A stretch of 64,000 nucleotides of DNA from Exiguobacterium sp. RIT594 (GCF_003339585.1 NZ_QPKF01000001.1:1178001-1242000), one strand, 5' to 3'. Positions 16,789-26,001 are shown, numbered from the stretch's first letter. The notes: generated from the letters alone by a model not told the origin. Made by a program: numbers and translations.

Positions 16789-17372
16789 CGGTCGTCTCTC
16801 CTATAGTTCCCCGTTAATTTCCCGCCGTCATCCCACCGTCCGAGCATTTTTCCTTGTGCCGTGTATTTCAAAAAGTTGGCCAAGCGTTTTTCATATTCCG
16901 GACTACCGGGTTTGTACTCCTGAATGTAACTGATCCGGACCCGGACATACAGATCGGGCAACGTCTTAAAAAACTGATAGGTTGCTGCGTCTTTTTTTAG
17001 TTCCTCGAGAATCGCTTCATCGATGTCAAACGGTGTCTCTAAATTCGGCAAGACCTTTCTGCCTTGTTCGTGCATCTTTCCGAGTGCCGTCAAACGACGG
17101 ACGCGTTCCTTGTTCAGTTCCGTCCAGTGACTGTTTTTACGGCGTGGCGTAAAGCGTTGGGCTTTTGTTGAGTCATCCATCTTTTTGCTGATTCCGTCAA
17201 TCCAGCCAAAACAAAGCGCTTCCTCAACCGTCTCGATGTAACCCAGCTGGTAGTCACGCGCATCCCTTTTATAAAAGACGAGCCATATCTCGTTCTCTGT
17301 TAAATGGTTACTTTCCAAGCAATTGCGCCACTCTTCGATTCGTTCGACATGTAATTGTGTCGTGATGTCCAT
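16785..17372 (-). CDS. YdeI/OmpD-associated family protein
   Basis: A 195-residue protein matching the YdeI family: EIWLVFYKRD near residue 37, EALCFGWIDGISKKMDDSTKAQRFTPRRK (read in two parts: EALCFGWIDG and AQRFTPRRK), then SHWTELNKERVRRL. The signature W-I-D and RFTPR-K-x-S-x-W blocks are all there. Members have been linked to bacteriocin or peptide resistance in Enterobacteria, but the biochemical role is open. The ATG at 17372 follows GGAGG by six bases. It lies 13 bases after pepE. Confidence 0.85.
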   Translation of the reverse strand: MDITTQLHVERIEEWRNCLESNHLTENEIWLVFYKRDARDYQLGYIETVEEALCFGWIDGISKKMDDSTKAQRFTPRRKNSHWTELNKERVRRLTALGKMHEQGRKVLPNLETPFDIDEAILEELKKDAATYQFFKTLPDLYVRVRISYIQEYKPGSPEYEKRLANFLKYTAQGKMLGRWDDGGKLTGNYRRDDR

Positions 17373-17385
17373 GAATTCCTCCGTT

Positions 17386-18048
17386 TTAATCAAATCGTTT
17401 CCAGTGACCTTCTGAAATCACTTCCACAACGCCATCAACAACCTGAATCGCCGTTTGATCATCAATCGCATAGGATGGTCCTGTGAGATCAGCCGCCCAT
17501 TTGACGGCTTCGTCCAATGTATTTTCCGGTAACAGTTCGTGATCCAGATGCGGGAAAATCGAAAATTCAACTAATCCAAGGGTTTCATCTGACGTTGTAT
17601 CAGGTGGTGTCCATTCCACGAACGCTTGACCAATCCGCGGCGTAAGCACCATACTGCCGGCACTCAATCCGACGTAGACTGCTTTTAGCGAAGGCAATCG
17701 CTCTGCAAGTCCCGACTTTTTCATCCAGTAGTTTAAAAATAACGGATCCCCGCCATTCACCAACAGCACATCTGCCTGTTCGATAAGCGGTACCCAGAGT
17801 GATTCATCCAGACTCGGTAGTGCCGTCAATTCGAGAACGCCCACCGACTGAAATCCTAATTCACACATCGGTGTTGAACCGGTTCCTGTGATGAATGAGT
17901 ACGCATGGTACGGACCCTCTTTCATTCCGTAAACGGCCGTCGGAATACAGAGTGCATGTGCCTTCGCAATCGGTTTTCCGAGTAAATCAATGAGCGCACG
18001 ACGTTGACTGTCATTTTGAATGCCGCCTGAAGTCAGCAATAATTTCAT
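17386..18048 (-). CDS. pepE: Peptidase E-like serine peptidase (family S51)
   Basis: A 220-residue class-I-glutamine-amidotransferase-fold protein. The nucleophile elbow GLSAGS gives Ser129, and VNGGDPLFLNYWM at 97-109 and FSIFPHLDHELL near 163-174 match alpha-aspartyl dipeptidase and its Gram-positive relatives. The family hydrolyses dipeptides with an N-terminal aspartate. It is the first gene of a three-gene unit with YdeI and Nudix genes. Confidence 0.82.
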   Translation of the reverse strand: MKLLLTSGGIQNDSQRRALIDLLGKPIAKAHALCIPTAVYGMKEGPYHAYSFITGTGSTPMCELGFQSVGVLELTALPSLDESLWVPLIEQADVLLVNGGDPLFLNYWMKKSGLAERLPSLKAVYVGLSAGSMVLTPRIGQAFVEWTPPDTTSDETLGLVEFSIFPHLDHELLPENTLDEAVKWAADLTGPSYAIDDQTAIQVVDGVVEVISEGHWKRFD

Positions 18049-18289
18049 AAGAACCCTTCTTTCTAGATGAGATATCGAACCATCTTACGATTATATATAT
18101 TTCCTCATTTTTAAACGATTTCCCTGCCAGTCATTCCGCACCTTTCAAATCACCCATGTCATTTCTTTCCTGTTTCGCTTACGACAATCAGCTTAAATTT
18201 TTAAAAGCATTTGCTATTTGAGTCTTTGCTTGCTACACTCAATCCGAGTACTTATTAAAATATTTTAAAAAGTAGAAAGGAGGTCCCGA
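18049..18289. other. Divergent intergenic region between pepE and the ROK gene
   Basis: Roughly 240 bases that hold a promoter for the ROK gene (separate entry) and presumably one for pepE. I see no small gene. Confidence 0.5.
18211..18239 (+). promoter_or_regulatory. Predicted vegetative promoter for the ROK-MFS unit
   Basis: TTGCTA at 18211-18216 and TACACT at 18234-18239 are separated by 17 bases, a good sigma-A match about 50 bases before the ROK start. Confidence 0.6.
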
Positions 18290-19297
18290 ATGGCTGGTAT
18301 GAACACGGACTTATTAATCCGCTTGCGGCAAGCCCTCTTATTCGAACGGCTTCACACAATCCCGGAACTGAGCCGGACGCTTTCGACGAGTTTTCCGACA
18401 ATCAAAAAACACTTGGACCTTTTAATCGAGCATGGTGAGGTCGACGAAGAGGATTCGGATGTATCGAGCGGCGGACGTCCGGCCAAACGCTACCGTTCCC
18501 GGGCCGATCACACTCACGGACTGGCGCTTTATCTCGAACTCGATGCCATCGGTTACCGGATTTTCGACGCTGTCGGCACGTTGCTGACGAACGGAACGGA
18601 ATCGGTTCCCCGCAAGCACCCGCACGTTCCGGCTCTCGTCCGTCTAATTCACCGGTTGCTTGCGCAAGATCCGCGCATCACTTTTTTAAGTGTCGGCGTC
18701 GCAGCATCGGTCGAAGACGGGAAAGTCTTTTTTGCACCGGACTATCCGTCCCTGCAACAGGTCGATCTGAAACAGACGCTCGAATCCGAGTTTCACTTAC
18801 CGGTCGTCGTCGAAAACGACATGAATGCGGCTGTGGTCGGATTCCACGAAGCAGATCAGAACCGTCAACAATCGTTGATCTATTTGTACTTAGGAAAAAA
18901 CGGTCCCGGTTCCGGGATTTTGATCAACGGTCAGCTCGTGCGCGGAAGCAGTCATTTTGCCGGTGAAATCTCCGTCGTCCCACAATACGACAAGATGACA
19001 TTCGGACAAGCGATTGCCAATCGGCAAACCACCTTGGATGTCCGGACGATTGATGCGATCAGCCGCTTGACGGCGACGTTCGCCGCGACACTGAATCCGC
19101 ATCTGTTGATTTTTAACAGCGCGGAAGTGACGGCGTCAGATTTGGAACAAATCCGGACGACAACAGCCCGCTATATCCCGGAAACCCATATTCCCCGGCT
19201 CGTCCGGAGTAACTGGGAAACCGATTATCTGAACGGCTTGACACGTCTCGGATTACAACTTCAGACAGAACAACCAATAAAGGGGACATCAACATGA
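18290..19297 (+). CDS. ROK-family transcriptional regulator
   Basis: A 335-residue protein with an N-terminal winged helix-turn-helix (about residues 15-60; TIPELSRTLSTSFPTIKKHL) followed by a ROK sugar-kinase-like domain. The domain keeps VVENDMNAAVVG near residue 180 and ILINGQLVRGSSHFAGEIS near 210, but the zinc motif that follows in many ROK proteins (C-x-C-x2-C) is missing, and the C-terminus is short. It probably binds a sugar and controls its own operon. The ATG follows AAAGGAGG. The next gene starts four bases before its stop. Confidence 0.85.
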   Translation: MAGMNTDLLIRLRQALLFERLHTIPELSRTLSTSFPTIKKHLDLLIEHGEVDEEDSDVSSGGRPAKRYRSRADHTHGLALYLELDAIGYRIFDAVGTLLTNGTESVPRKHPHVPALVRLIHRLLAQDPRITFLSVGVAASVEDGKVFFAPDYPSLQQVDLKQTLESEFHLPVVVENDMNAAVVGFHEADQNRQQSLIYLYLGKNGPGSGILINGQLVRGSSHFAGEISVVPQYDKMTFGQAIANRQTTLDVRTIDAISRLTATFAATLNPHLLIFNSAEVTASDLEQIRTTTARYIPETHIPRLVRSNWETDYLNGLTRLGLQLQTEQPIKGTST

Positions 19298-20472
19298 GTG
19301 GAGTCTGGTTACTCAGCATCATCTATCTTGCCTTCATCAGTTTAGGATTACCGGATTCGTTACTCGGCGTCGCCTGGCCCGTCATGCGGACAGAGTTCGG
19401 GGCGGATCTTGAAGTCGCCGGCTGGTTGTTCATGACGATTGCCGGCGGGACAATCATCTCGAGTCTGTTCAGCGGCAAGATTCTCAACCGGTTTGAGACG
19501 AGTCATGTCACCGCCTTTTGTGCCGCGATCACGGCCGGCAGCCTGCTCGGATTTTATTTTGCCCCTTCGTTACTGTGGCTGTTTCTGCTCGCAATTCCGC
19601 TCGGTCTCGGTGCCGGAGTCGTCGACGCGGCGCTCAATCATTTTGTCGCGACCCGTTACAAAGCGCACCATATGAACTGGCTCCATTGTTTTTGGGGCGT
19701 CGGTGCGACGACCGGACCGTTAATCATGGCGGCGATGATGAGCGAATCGGGGGACTGGCGTAACGGCTATTTGACCGTGGCTCTGGTCCAGTTCGGTCTT
19801 GCCTTGCTGCTCGTCTTAAGCGTTCCGCTTTGGAAACAGGCACCGGTCGCAATCGCAGCACCACCTGAAGATCTGTCCTTACACGGGACACAGGCGAAGC
19901 GTTTGACCGGTCTACCGTTCGCCCTCGCTTCATTTGTCCTCTATTGCGGTGCAGAAGCACTGATCGGTTTATGGGGCAGCAGTTATCTTGTCCAAGTGAA
20001 GTCGTTTTCGGTCGAGACGGCGGCCACCTGGATTTCCGTCTATTACGGCAGCATCACCGTCGGCCGGTTTTTGAGCGGTTTTTTATCGCTCCGGATGACG
20101 AACCGCCAGTTGATCCGGTTGGGGCAAGGGACGGCTCTGCTCGGCAGTCTGCTGTTCTTCCTGCCATTCGACGGTTTGATGCTGACCGGATTTATCCTGA
20201 TCGGACTCGGACTTGCGCCGATCTATCCGGCCATGTTGCACGAGACACCGGTCCGGTTCGGACAGGATGCGGCGAAACGCTTGATGGGGGTTCAAATGGC
20301 CTTCGCCTACAGCGGCAGTACGTTCCTACCGCCTTTGTTTGGTGTCCTCGCCTCGTTCCTGACGCTGCAGCTATTCCCGGTGACAGGCTTCTTGATGATC
20401 TTGTTCCTGTTGCTTTGTTCCGAACGGCTTAATCGTGTCCTTGCGAAACGGGCCTTATCCCGCGCTTCCTAA
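19294..20472 (+). CDS. MFS transporter, FucP/sugar-porter-like
   Basis: A 392-residue twelve-helix protein. Features that recall the fucose/glucose permease branch are the N-terminal LGLPDSLLGVAWPVMR, GLGAGVVDAALNHFVA in TM4, and the NWLHCFWGVGATTGPL block. It overlaps the ROK regulator gene by four bases (ATGA), so sugar import or export under ROK control is the likely setting; the sugar is unknown. Confidence 0.85.
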   Translation: MSGVWLLSIIYLAFISLGLPDSLLGVAWPVMRTEFGADLEVAGWLFMTIAGGTIISSLFSGKILNRFETSHVTAFCAAITAGSLLGFYFAPSLLWLFLLAIPLGLGAGVVDAALNHFVATRYKAHHMNWLHCFWGVGATTGPLIMAAMMSESGDWRNGYLTVALVQFGLALLLVLSVPLWKQAPVAIAAPPEDLSLHGTQAKRLTGLPFALASFVLYCGAEALIGLWGSSYLVQVKSFSVETAATWISVYYGSITVGRFLSGFLSLRMTNRQLIRLGQGTALLGSLLFFLPFDGLMLTGFILIGLGLAPIYPAMLHETPVRFGQDAAKRLMGVQMAFAYSGSTFLPPLFGVLASFLTLQLFPVTGFLMILFLLLCSERLNRVLAKRALSRAS

Positions 20473-20497
20473 ATCATTCAAAAAGGAGTCTGCTCTC

Positions 20498-20878
20498 ATG
20501 AAAATTGAACATATCGCCATCTGGGTCAAGGATCTTGAACGGATGAGAACCTTTTACGAAACGTATTTCGAGGCACAGGCCAATGCGTTGTACCATAATC
20601 CGCTCAAAGGATTTTCGTCCTACTTTCTCCACTTTAAGTCAGGCCCACGGCTCGAGTTGATGCACCGGACGGATATCGACCACGATGCCCCGCGCGACCG
20701 GTTCGGTTATGCCCACATTGCTTTTTCGCTCGGCAGCCGCTTCGCTGTCGATCAACTGACGGCACGGTTGGAGGGGGACGGCTATACCCGGCTTGACGGG
20801 CCACGTCTGACGGGTGACGGTTACTACGAAAGTGTCTTTCTTGATCCCGAAGGACTGACGATTGAATTGACCGTCTGA
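20498..20878 (+). CDS. VOC-family (glyoxalase/bleomycin resistance-like) protein
   Basis: A 126-residue single VOC module: opening MKIEHIAIWVKDLERMRTFY, and the closing YYESVFLDPEGLTIEL typical of metal-dependent glyoxalase-fold enzymes. Candidate metal ligands are His5, Glu53 (PRLELMH) and Glu122 near the end. AAAAGGAG lies ten bases before the ATG. It follows the MFS gene by 25 bases and ends at a terminator, so it is probably the third gene of the ROK unit. Confidence 0.85.
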   Translation: MKIEHIAIWVKDLERMRTFYETYFEAQANALYHNPLKGFSSYFLHFKSGPRLELMHRTDIDHDAPRDRFGYAHIAFSLGSRFAVDQLTARLEGDGYTRLDGPRLTGDGYYESVFLDPEGLTIELTV

Positions 20879-20887
20879 CGCCAATTC

Positions 20888-20950
20888 AAAAACACCATGC
20901 TGTTTCGTACGCTTCCGGTCAAGGAGACGTCGAACTTCATGGTGTTTTCT
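20888..20950. terminator. Intrinsic terminator between VOC and diguanylate cyclase genes
   Basis: AAAAACACCATG and CATGGTGTTTT enclose a 38-base loop with further partial pairing. A-run and T-run flanks let it serve both converging genes. Confidence 0.75.
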
Positions 20951-20969
20951 TTTGTATGTGTTCGGCCAA

Positions 20970-21911
20970 TCATTCTGTAAACAGTTTGTACCTGTTTTTT
21001 CCTGATGATTTTGCTTCGTATAACGCGATATCCGCTTGGCGGAGCAGCGTTTTCAGACTGATGTCAGCGTCTTTGTAGGTGACGATTCCGATGCTGGTCG
21101 ACAGTTCATATGTGTCCCACGTACTCAACCGGACAAGAATTTCATCTGCTTGATCGATCAATGCTTGCTGAGAATCAAAGTGCGTAAACCGAATGACAAA
21201 TTCGTCTCCGCCCAAGCGGACCGCATATGCTTCTTTTTGTCCCGCAATCAGTGACTTCAACCGCCTTGCGACCTCCTGCAGAACAGCGTCCCCGGCATCG
21301 TGCCCGTACAGATCGTTGACATTTTTGAAGCCGTCCAAATCAAGGAAGAACAAAGCCCCTTCCGTCTGCGGATGTTGGTCGAATTGATGTGTCAAATACC
21401 GCCGATTGTACAGATCCGTCAACATGTCACGCCAGGCAAACCGCTCGAGTTCCAGATAATACGAAAACAGGCGGACGATCCGTTGCAGTAACTCGATACT
21501 CTTGCTCTCGAACAAACTGACTTCATCATTGATGGCGCACAATGTACCGAACTTTTCTCCGTTCGCAAGCGAAATCGGAATCCCTAAATAGGACTGAACA
21601 TTCGCCCCCTCCAATACTTCCCTCATGCCGTCGAGACTGCGGTCTTTTGTGACATCTTCGTATATAAGCGGTTGTTTCGTTTGAAAATCGATTCGTTGGC
21701 AGAGCGAGTAATTCAAATCAATGAACATTCCTTCTGTGACCGGCATCCGGGTCTGCTCTTCGGACAGTTTAATGATCAATTGCTCGGTCTCATTGATGGC
21801 TGATAAATAAAACAGCTGTTCCGGCAGAATCTCTTTTGCAAGATCCAGTAAATCATCTGCTAAATCATCAAATTTCGTGTACATTTTCAGTTCTTCAAAG
21901 TGTATGTTCAT
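20970..21911 (-). CDS. GAF-GGDEF diguanylate cyclase
   Basis: The product, of 313 residues, has an N-terminal GAF sensor (about 15-150; LGIPISLANGEKFGTLCAIN) and a C-terminal GGDEF domain (about 160-312). The active-site loop is an intact RLGGDEFV, and MLTDLYNRRYL and FFLDLDGFKNVND provide the metal and GTP-binding residues, so it should make cyclic-di-GMP from GTP. There is no transmembrane segment, so the signal is cytosolic. GAGGTG precedes the ATG. Confidence 0.93.
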   Translation of the reverse strand: MNIHFEELKMYTKFDDLADDLLDLAKEILPEQLFYLSAINETEQLIIKLSEEQTRMPVTEGMFIDLNYSLCQRIDFQTKQPLIYEDVTKDRSLDGMREVLEGANVQSYLGIPISLANGEKFGTLCAINDEVSLFESKSIELLQRIVRLFSYYLELERFAWRDMLTDLYNRRYLTHQFDQHPQTEGALFFLDLDGFKNVNDLYGHDAGDAVLQEVARRLKSLIAGQKEAYAVRLGGDEFVIRFTHFDSQQALIDQADEILVRLSTWDTYELSTSIGIVTYKDADISLKTLLRQADIALYEAKSSGKNRYKLFTE

Positions 21912-22027
21912 TCAGCACCTCGACACGTCATAGTTTTTAAACACTTCGTCTGAGTTTTTTTATAGACAGCATCTGCTAATCTATTTCATTTTACCATATA
22001 TCGGATATTGATTTACTGTTCAACTCA

Positions 22028-22090
22028 AAAAAACACCGCCTTGTCGCACAGTCTCTCAACAGAGAAACGGGTACAAGGCAGTGTGTTTTG
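22028..22090. terminator. Terminator downstream of the siderophore permease operon
   Basis: AAAACACCGCCTTGT pairs imperfectly with ACAAGGCAGTGTGTTTT around a 30-base loop, with an A-run on the left that becomes a U-run on the minus strand. Confidence 0.7.
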
Positions 22091-22097
22091 GTCGCAT

Positions 22098-23078
22098 TCA
22101 CGCGCGGTTTTTCCGCAGCAGATACAAGAAGTACGGTACACCAATGATTGCTGTGATCAATCCGGCCGGAATTTCAAGCGGCGGATGAATCCCGCGCCCA
22201 ATCGCATCGGCGACGACCAACAGTCCGCCGCCGACGAGAACGGCCATCGGAATCAACAGGTGGTGCCGGTGACCGATCAAACGTCGGGCCATATGCGGGG
22301 CAACGAGTCCAAGGAACCCGATTGATCCGACCATCGCGACGGCGACACCAGCGAGAACAACAGCAAGCGCGAGAAAGACATACCGGGTTCGTTTCATCCG
22401 TAACCCGAGACCGATCGCCGCGTCTTCACTGAGTGACAGAATATCGAGTTGCCGGTGTCCAGACCAGATGGCGAGTCCGAGAATCAGAAAGACCGGCGCC
22501 AGGACATACACTTCCGTCCAGCCTTTGCCGAACAGACTGCCGGCAAGCCAAACGAGTGAATCATTCGTCTGGAGCGGAAACTTGATCAACAGATATTCCG
22601 TTCCCGACGCACAAATCGCACTGACGGCGATGCCGAGCAAAGCAAACGAACTGTGTTGCAGCTTGCCGTGATCGGCAAGTAACATCAGGGCAATCATCAC
22701 GAGTGCCGCTCCGCCCATCGCTGCAAGCGGCGTCAAAACGAGCGGACCGTCCGGAAGTAACGCAATTGTCAAAACGGCAAACAAGGCCGCTCCGTTCGTC
22801 ACGCCGATGACGTCCGGGGAGACGAGCGGATTCCGGATGATCGCCTGCAACAAAACACCGGATAGGGCAAAACAACCGCCGGCGAGTAACGCGAGAAGTG
22901 TCCGCGGCAACCGGTAGTTCAAGACGATGAAGGCACTTCCATCTCCTTGCAGGGCTGCGACGATTTCACCCGGTTTCAAGTAGACGGAACCGACGCCGAG
23001 CAACAGAAAACTGAGCACAGTGACAAGGAGCGACATGAGGACGAGACCAAGCCATGGTTGTTGACGGAGTCTGTTCAT
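22098..23078 (-). CDS. FecCD-family siderophore ABC permease
   Basis: A 326-residue polytopic permease of the BtuC/FecCD family: LPRTLLALLAGGCFALSGV near residue 55, NPLVSPDVIGVTNGAALFAV near 85, and the coupling segment GSIGFLGLVAPHMARRLIGH near 248-267 that contacts the ATPase. Its ATG directly abuts the stop codon of the partner permease (TAAATG), behind GGGGTGG. Together with the partner it should form the heterodimeric channel for a ferric siderophore. No ATPase gene is present in the cluster. Confidence 0.92.
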   Translation of the reverse strand: MNRLRQQPWLGLVLMSLLVTVLSFLLLGVGSVYLKPGEIVAALQGDGSAFIVLNYRLPRTLLALLAGGCFALSGVLLQAIIRNPLVSPDVIGVTNGAALFAVLTIALLPDGPLVLTPLAAMGGAALVMIALMLLADHGKLQHSSFALLGIAVSAICASGTEYLLIKFPLQTNDSLVWLAGSLFGKGWTEVYVLAPVFLILGLAIWSGHRQLDILSLSEDAAIGLGLRMKRTRYVFLALAVVLAGVAVAMVGSIGFLGLVAPHMARRLIGHRHHLLIPMAVLVGGGLLVVADAIGRGIHPPLEIPAGLITAIIGVPYFLYLLRKNRA

Positions 23079-24074
23079 TTACGCCACCCCTTTCGTCTGA
23101 CGTTTCGCTAAATACAAGAAGAACGGCGCCCCGAGTAATGCCGTCACGATCCCGACCGGTGATTCATAGGGATAAGCGATGAACCGGGCGAGGACATCGG
23201 CAGACGTCAGCAACAGTCCGCCGCATAACGCGGACACCGGCAGGACATACCGGTAATCCTCCCCGACCAGGCGCCGGACGATGTGCGGGACCATCAGACC
23301 GATGAAGCCGATGGCTCCGGCGACGGCAACCGTCACACCGGCCAGCAAGACAACAGCGACGGCTGCCAGCATCCGGATTCGGGTGATGTTTTGCCCCAGT
23401 CCGACGGCGACGTCCTGACCGAGTTGGAAAATGGCCAGCGATTTGGCCAGGCTTAAGGCTAAGATCAAGCCGATGATCGACCACGGCACAATCAACCGGA
23501 CTTCAAGCCAGCCGCTGTCACTGATCGAACCGGATAACCAGTACAAGACATTCGTGATCCGGTCATTGAACAAAATCAACCCTTTCGTCAAAGACGTCAG
23601 CAACAAGTGGATCGCCATCCCGACGAGGGCCAGTTTCAGACTCGTCATGCCGCGGACGGAAGCAAACGAAAAGACGAGCAACCCGCCAATCATTGCACCG
23701 AGGAAAGCGAAGTACACGAGATTGGCCGTCCCGAGCGCCGGGAACAGCAATAACGCGAGAACCACGAACAGCGAGGCGCCGGCGTTGACACCAAATACCT
23801 GCGGCGAGGCGAGCGGATTCCGGGTGACCGCCTGCATCAATGCTCCGGCGACGGCTAGGTTTGCCCCGAGTATCAGTCCCAGTACTAATCGTGGTAATCG
23901 AAGTGTCGTCAGGACCAATGTTTCTTTTGACAAATCACCGGATGACCATTCCCGGATGGCTTCGAGCGGCCGGATCGTCGTCACGCCGAGAAACAGACTG
24001 AGATAGGAGCTGAGTCCAATCAGCACAATAAGTAGAACGAGCAAACGGATCAATCGTGTTTTCCGAATCATCAA
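23079..24074 (-). CDS. FecCD-family siderophore ABC permease (partner)
   Basis: A 331-residue BtuC-fold permease with the same blocks as its neighbour: LRLPRLVLGLILGANLAVAG near residue 57, NPLASPQVFGVNAGASLF near 88, and GAIGFIGLMVPHIVRRLVGE near 255. It lies 52 bases after the binding-protein gene, with a small hairpin between. B. subtilis systems of this type (YfiZ/YfhA, FhuB/FhuG, FeuB/FeuC) share an ATPase encoded elsewhere (YusV/FhuC), which would explain its absence here. Confidence 0.92.
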   Translation of the reverse strand: MMIRKTRLIRLLVLLIVLIGLSSYLSLFLGVTTIRPLEAIREWSSGDLSKETLVLTTLRLPRLVLGLILGANLAVAGALMQAVTRNPLASPQVFGVNAGASLFVVLALLLFPALGTANLVYFAFLGAMIGGLLVFSFASVRGMTSLKLALVGMAIHLLLTSLTKGLILFNDRITNVLYWLSGSISDSGWLEVRLIVPWSIIGLILALSLAKSLAIFQLGQDVAVGLGQNITRIRMLAAVAVVLLAGVTVAVAGAIGFIGLMVPHIVRRLVGEDYRYVLPVSALCGGLLLTSADVLARFIAYPYESPVGIVTALLGAPFFLYLAKRQTKGVA

Positions 24075-24097
24075 CGGATCCCCCTTTCATCAACAAA

Positions 24098-24120
24098 AGC
24101 CAGATTCCTCTGGCTCGTGT
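24098..24120 (-). terminator. Short hairpin with U-run between binding protein and permease genes (possible attenuator)
   Basis: On the minus strand AGCCAGA-GGAA-TCTGGCT is followed by TTTTG. A 7-bp stem is weak, so it probably lets part of the transcripts read through and keeps the binding protein in excess over the permeases. Confidence 0.6.
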
Positions 24121-24126
24121 CGTCGT

Positions 24127-25056
24127 TTATGGTTTTTTCGGATACAGCAGTTGAATCGCTTCGTCGACGATTTGTTCCGCTGCGTCCAGTCCGCGGTAAC
24201 GGGTCCACAAGTCACGATTGACTTCGTAGACTTCACCTTTTTTCACAGCCGTGATCTGATTCCAGAGCGGATTCTTTTTCCACTCGTTGAGCAGTTTCGG
24301 ATCGGCTTCCGCCATGAAGATGACGTCCGGATCCCATTTGACAATCTGCTCAAGCGTAATCGTCACAGTTGGTTCCGCTGTTTTCGTGATGGCATTATCG
24401 ATGCCGAGTTTTTCAAGCAGTTCCCCGTCAAACGATGTCTCTCCGTGTGCCGTCAATGAATCGGACCGGAAGACACCGACCATGATTTTGCGTTGATCGT
24501 CCGGATCGACTTTTTGTTTGGCAACTGCGAGCCGCTTGTCATGCAGTTTCAGACGTTGCTCCATCTTATCGGTCTGTCCGACGGCTTCCGCGATGCTCTT
24601 GAACGATGCGATGTTTTCCTGATAGGTCGCGTTCCGGCTTTTTAAGATGATCGTCGGTGCGATTTGTTGCAGTTGTTTGTAAATGCCTTTATGCCGGTTG
24701 AAATCTCCGATGATCAAGTCCGGTTTCAGTGAACTGATGACTTCGAGATTCGGTTGCTGGCGTGTCCCGACTTCCGTAAAGGAAATCTTCTTACCGAGCA
24801 GCCCCGATACATCATCCTTGTTTTCCTGTGCGATGCCGACCGGTTCAATGCCCAGTTCGTCGAGGGCATCGACGAACGAGAACTCAAGAGCCACGATCCG
24901 TTTCGGATGGTCCGGTACGTTCGTTGTTCCTGCTTCATGCGTGACAGCGTGCGTCTTTTTCGTCGTCTCTTCTTTCGCTTGTCCGGCACATGCCGCAAGC
25001 ATCAGACAACTCATTACAATAAGCGCTAATGCGCCGGTCATTCGTTTTCGTAACAT
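24127..25056 (-). CDS. Iron-siderophore substrate-binding lipoprotein
   Basis: A 309-residue class III periplasmic-binding protein anchored as a lipoprotein: signal peptide with lipobox LAAC (Cys23). The mature part starts with THAVTHEAGTTNVPDHPKRIVALE, of which VPDHPKRIVALE is the family signature, then ALDELGIEPVGIA and KPDLIIGD. These features match FhuD/YfiY/FeuA-type binders of ferric siderophores. AAGGAGG precedes the ATG at 25056, and a Fur box lies 26 bases upstream. First gene of the operon. The particular siderophore cannot be read from the sequence. Confidence 0.93.
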   Translation of the reverse strand: MLRKRMTGALALIVMSCLMLAACAGQAKEETTKKTHAVTHEAGTTNVPDHPKRIVALEFSFVDALDELGIEPVGIAQENKDDVSGLLGKKISFTEVGTRQQPNLEVISSLKPDLIIGDFNRHKGIYKQLQQIAPTIILKSRNATYQENIASFKSIAEAVGQTDKMEQRLKLHDKRLAVAKQKVDPDDQRKIMVGVFRSDSLTAHGETSFDGELLEKLGIDNAITKTAEPTVTITLEQIVKWDPDVIFMAEADPKLLNEWKKNPLWNQITAVKKGEVYEVNRDLWTRYRGLDAAEQIVDEAIQLLYPKKP

Positions 25057-25081
25057 GAGGAGCCTCCTTCTTCATCCGGAA

Positions 25082-25096
25082 TGAGAATCATTCTTA
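25082..25096. promoter_or_regulatory. Fur box of the siderophore operon
   Basis: TGAGAAT-C-ATTCTTA is a 7-1-7 inverted repeat close to the Gram-positive Fur consensus (TGATAATNATTATCA). It lies just upstream of the binding-protein gene, so repression by iron-loaded Fur is expected. Confidence 0.75.
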
Positions 25097-25225
25097 ATTA
25101 ATCCTGTTTCAGCATAACAAAGTTCATCACGAAACAAAAGACCAAATATTATTTTCAGATAACATGTATCCTGTCATGAACGGGAATATGCGATAATGGA
25201 ATCATCGATTAAAGGAGGAATTGTC

Positions 25226-25987
25226 TTGTCTACATTTATTAAAGACGTAGCCGGCCGGATCCATTATCCGCTCGGTCATACGTTAACGTTTGCCGATTTA
25301 CCGGCGCTGCTTGAAGCCTTTGCCTATCACCTGCCGTTTGATAATGCAGCGGTTCTTAAAAAAGAGTCGGTTCCGTTTGACCAGAACCGACTACGACAGA
25401 CCTTCATCGAACGTCAGGCGGGCGGTGTCTGTTATGATCTCAACCATTTGCTGTACGAAGTGTTACGAATCAAAGGGTTTGACGTTTCACTTCTCAAGGC
25501 GACCGTCTTCGATCAGGAAAATGACGTCTGGTCCGCGACCGGTCCGACCCACGTTGCTGTCCTGCTGTCGCACCAGGAGCAGACCTATCTCGTCGATACG
25601 GGATTCGGTGTCAATCTCGCCTTACGCCCAATTCCTCTGACCGGAGAAACGATCACATCACCGAGCGGCAACTACCGGATTGCCCCGAACGGTGCCGGTT
25701 ATCAGCTGGAGATGTTACGGACCGGTCAGGATGACGAGTTTGTCATCGGGTACCATTTCTACACGCAACAGACGATCGAACCGGCTGCTCTATCCGACAT
25801 GGAACAGATCATCCAGGAGCATCAGGCTTCCCCCTTCAACAAACGCAGTCTGCTCGCCATCCGTAAGGCCGATGGACACCGTATTCTGACACGACAGGCG
25901 TTGACGACCTGGACCGACGGCAAGAAAACGATTCAACCGGTCACGTCTGACGACCAGTATGCCGCCTGGAAACACGAATTTTTTTAA
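25226..25987 (+). CDS. Arylamine N-acetyltransferase
   Basis: TTG start at 25226 behind AAAGGAGG. The 253-residue protein has the complete NAT catalytic triad: Cys69 in RQAGGVCYDLN, His109 in GPTHVAVL and Asp124 in VDTGFG. NATs transfer acetyl from acetyl-CoA to aromatic amines and hydrazines in the cytoplasm, a detoxification role in bacilli. The gene is upstream of, and 14 bases from, a Nudix gene, so the two may be co-transcribed. Confidence 0.92.
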   Translation: MSTFIKDVAGRIHYPLGHTLTFADLPALLEAFAYHLPFDNAAVLKKESVPFDQNRLRQTFIERQAGGVCYDLNHLLYEVLRIKGFDVSLLKATVFDQENDVWSATGPTHVAVLLSHQEQTYLVDTGFGVNLALRPIPLTGETITSPSGNYRIAPNGAGYQLEMLRTGQDDEFVIGYHFYTQQTIEPAALSDMEQIIQEHQASPFNKRSLLAIRKADGHRILTRQALTTWTDGKKTIQPVTSDDQYAAWKHEFF

Positions 25988-26001
25988 GGATGTGATGATG
26001 C

